Below, one piece after another: positions 4,963-5,619 of a stretch of DNA of 5,619 bases. The notes beneath the pieces are model-generated. The model was not told where the DNA came from, did not search any database, and saw nothing but the letters and a program-made list of their open reading frames with translations. Position numbers and translations under genes: made by a program. The DNA is from Actinomycetota bacterium (GTDB taxonomy: Bacteria; Actinomycetota; Thermoleophilia; Solirubrobacterales; Solirubrobacteraceae), in NCBI GenBank assembly GCA_005883905.1, contig VAYD01000262.1, forward strand, positions 1 through 5,619, written 5' to 3'. How positions within the stretch are numbered: position 1 is the stretch's first letter; every line of letters begins with the position of its first letter.

Positions 4963-5393
4963 GTGTCGATCTCCCACGGCTACAGCGACCAGCACCGCCC
5001 GCTGGCGGCGTACGGACTGTTGACGGCGGCCTTCGGGGTGCTGTTCGGCGGCGGCACGGCTGCGCTGCATCGACGGCTCCCCGAGCGGCCGCGCGCGACC
5101 GACGTCGCGCTCGCCGGCGTAGCCACCTACAAGATCAGCCGGCTGCTCGCCAAGGACCGGGTGACCTCCGTGCTGCGCGCGCCGTTCACCCGCTACCACG
5201 CGGGCGCGGCCTGCGGCTGGCGCTCGGCGAGCTGCTCGTGTGCCCCTACTGTGTCGGGCAGTGGGTGGCCGGCGGGATGGCGCTCGGGCAGGTCGCGGCG
5301 CCGCGGACCACCCGGTTCGTCGCAGCGACGTTTGCGGCCTACGCGCTCGCCGACGCGCTGCAGATGGCCCACGCGGAGGCGATGCCGTCATGA
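4963..5393 (+). pseudogene. DUF1360 family membrane protein, frameshifted near codon 79
   Basis: From GTG 4963 the first frame gives 79 residues that fit a DUF1360 protein: one hydrophobic stretch (LAAYGLLTAAFGVLFGGG, ~14-31), then ATYKISRLLAKDRVTSVLRAPFTRYH (~54-79). The family's second half continues in another frame: from about 5199 RGRGLRLALGELLVCPYC, then VGQWVAGGMALG and a membrane segment (~VAATFAAYALADALQM), ending at TGA 5391-5393. One missing base near 5199 would rejoin the frames. The family as I recall it has a longer acidic linker between FTRY and RGxGLR, so bases may also have been lost there. The first frame stays open past the junction to the window end with arginine-rich nonsense. 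This may be a true mutation or a sequencing or assembly error. The function of DUF1360 is unknown; the CPYC pair is a family trait. Its stop overlaps the next start. Confidence 0.82.
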
Positions 5394-5619
5394 GCCGCAC
5401 GGTCGTGCTCACTGGAGCGTCCGCCGGGGTCGGCCGCGCGACGGCGCGCGAGTTCGGCCGCCGCGGCGACAGGGTCGCGCTGCTCGCGCGCAACCACGAG
5501 GCGCTCGAGGCCGCCGCGGAGGAGATCCGCCGCGAGGGCGGCACCGCACTGGCGATTCCCACCGACGTCGCCGATGCCGACCAGGTCGAGGCTGCCGCCG
5601 AGCGCGCCGAGCGCGAGCT
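5390..5619 (+). CDS. Short-chain dehydrogenase/reductase (SDR), 5' part only
   Basis: The first 76 codons are present and the gene leaves the window. The product is the N-terminal Rossmann half of a classical SDR: strand TVVLTGASAGVGRA with the TGxxxGxG dinucleotide-binding motif (Thr8-Gly15), helix and second strand ending ALLARNHEALEAAAEEI, and the ALAIPTDVAD motif with Asp59 that contacts the adenine ring in this family. The Arg after the second strand (LLARN) favours NADP(H) over NAD(H), which is inference. The active-site Tyr-x-x-x-Lys lies beyond the edge and the substrate cannot be told. The ATG at 5390-5392 overlaps the DUF1360 stop as ATGA, indicating translational coupling; the frameshift upstream could therefore lower its translation. 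Confidence 0.93.
   Translation, partial: MSRTVVLTGASAGVGRATAREFGRRGDRVALLARNHEALEAAAEEIRREGGTALAIPTDVADADQVEAAAERAERE

Noticed and set aside
4942..5562. Minus-strand open frame of 206 codons opposite DUF1360 and SDR
   Set aside because: Composition is Arg/Ala/Ser/Pro-rich; the plus strand holds the SDR Rossmann motif and DUF1360 family sequence.

Overview
The window is about 70% GC with codons that end almost always in G or C. A c-di-AMP riboswitch sits upstream of an Rpf-like wall enzyme, there are GTG starts, and there is an actinobacterial Rho_N/SAP-type basic protein. Together these suggest a high-GC actinobacterium. My best guess is the Thermoleophilia/Solirubrobacterales side (Conexibacter or Solirubrobacter-like). 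That placement is inference from style, not from a search.

Left part (1-2044, all minus strand). Reading right to left, a c-di-AMP (ydaO/yuaA) riboswitch leads into a secreted peptidoglycan-binding/transglycosylase-like (Rpf-type) protein. Next comes a putative 87-aa ORF of unknown function that starts 18 nt after the Rpf-like stop and ends inside a repeat. Then there is a cluster of three palindromic tandem repeats with an AGGGGTC-T-GACCCCT core, a GlxA-type DJ-1/PfpI + AraC regulator, and the first codons of another gene (MDIAIP...), possibly a DJ-1/PfpI enzyme.

Middle (2045-3228). The 218-bp divergent region holds the riboswitch for the leftward gene and a probable leaderless promoter for a rightward cation diffusion facilitator (CDF) transporter. 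The CDF gene meets the next leftward gene head-on, and their stop codons overlap in the four bases CTAA.

Right part (3225-4899, minus strand). An apparent operon runs from a six-TM HD-GYP protein (probable c-di-GMP phosphodiesterase) to a 56-aa two-TM protein and then to a 110-aa basic, serine-rich Rho_N-like protein. The gaps are 15-16 nt.

Right edge (4963-5619, plus strand). A DUF1360 gene has a frameshift near codon 79 and a shortened linker. It is ATGA-coupled to a short-chain dehydrogenase/reductase that runs off the window.

The strongest signals beyond ordinary genes are four. The riboswitch has almost no expression platform. The palindromic repeat cluster writes the C-terminus of the small ORF. 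An identical promoter/start module (CGGGTAGCACC-N6-GTGTCGA) precedes both plus-strand genes. The DUF1360 gene is frameshifted. I found no convincing evidence for an entirely new multigene system.
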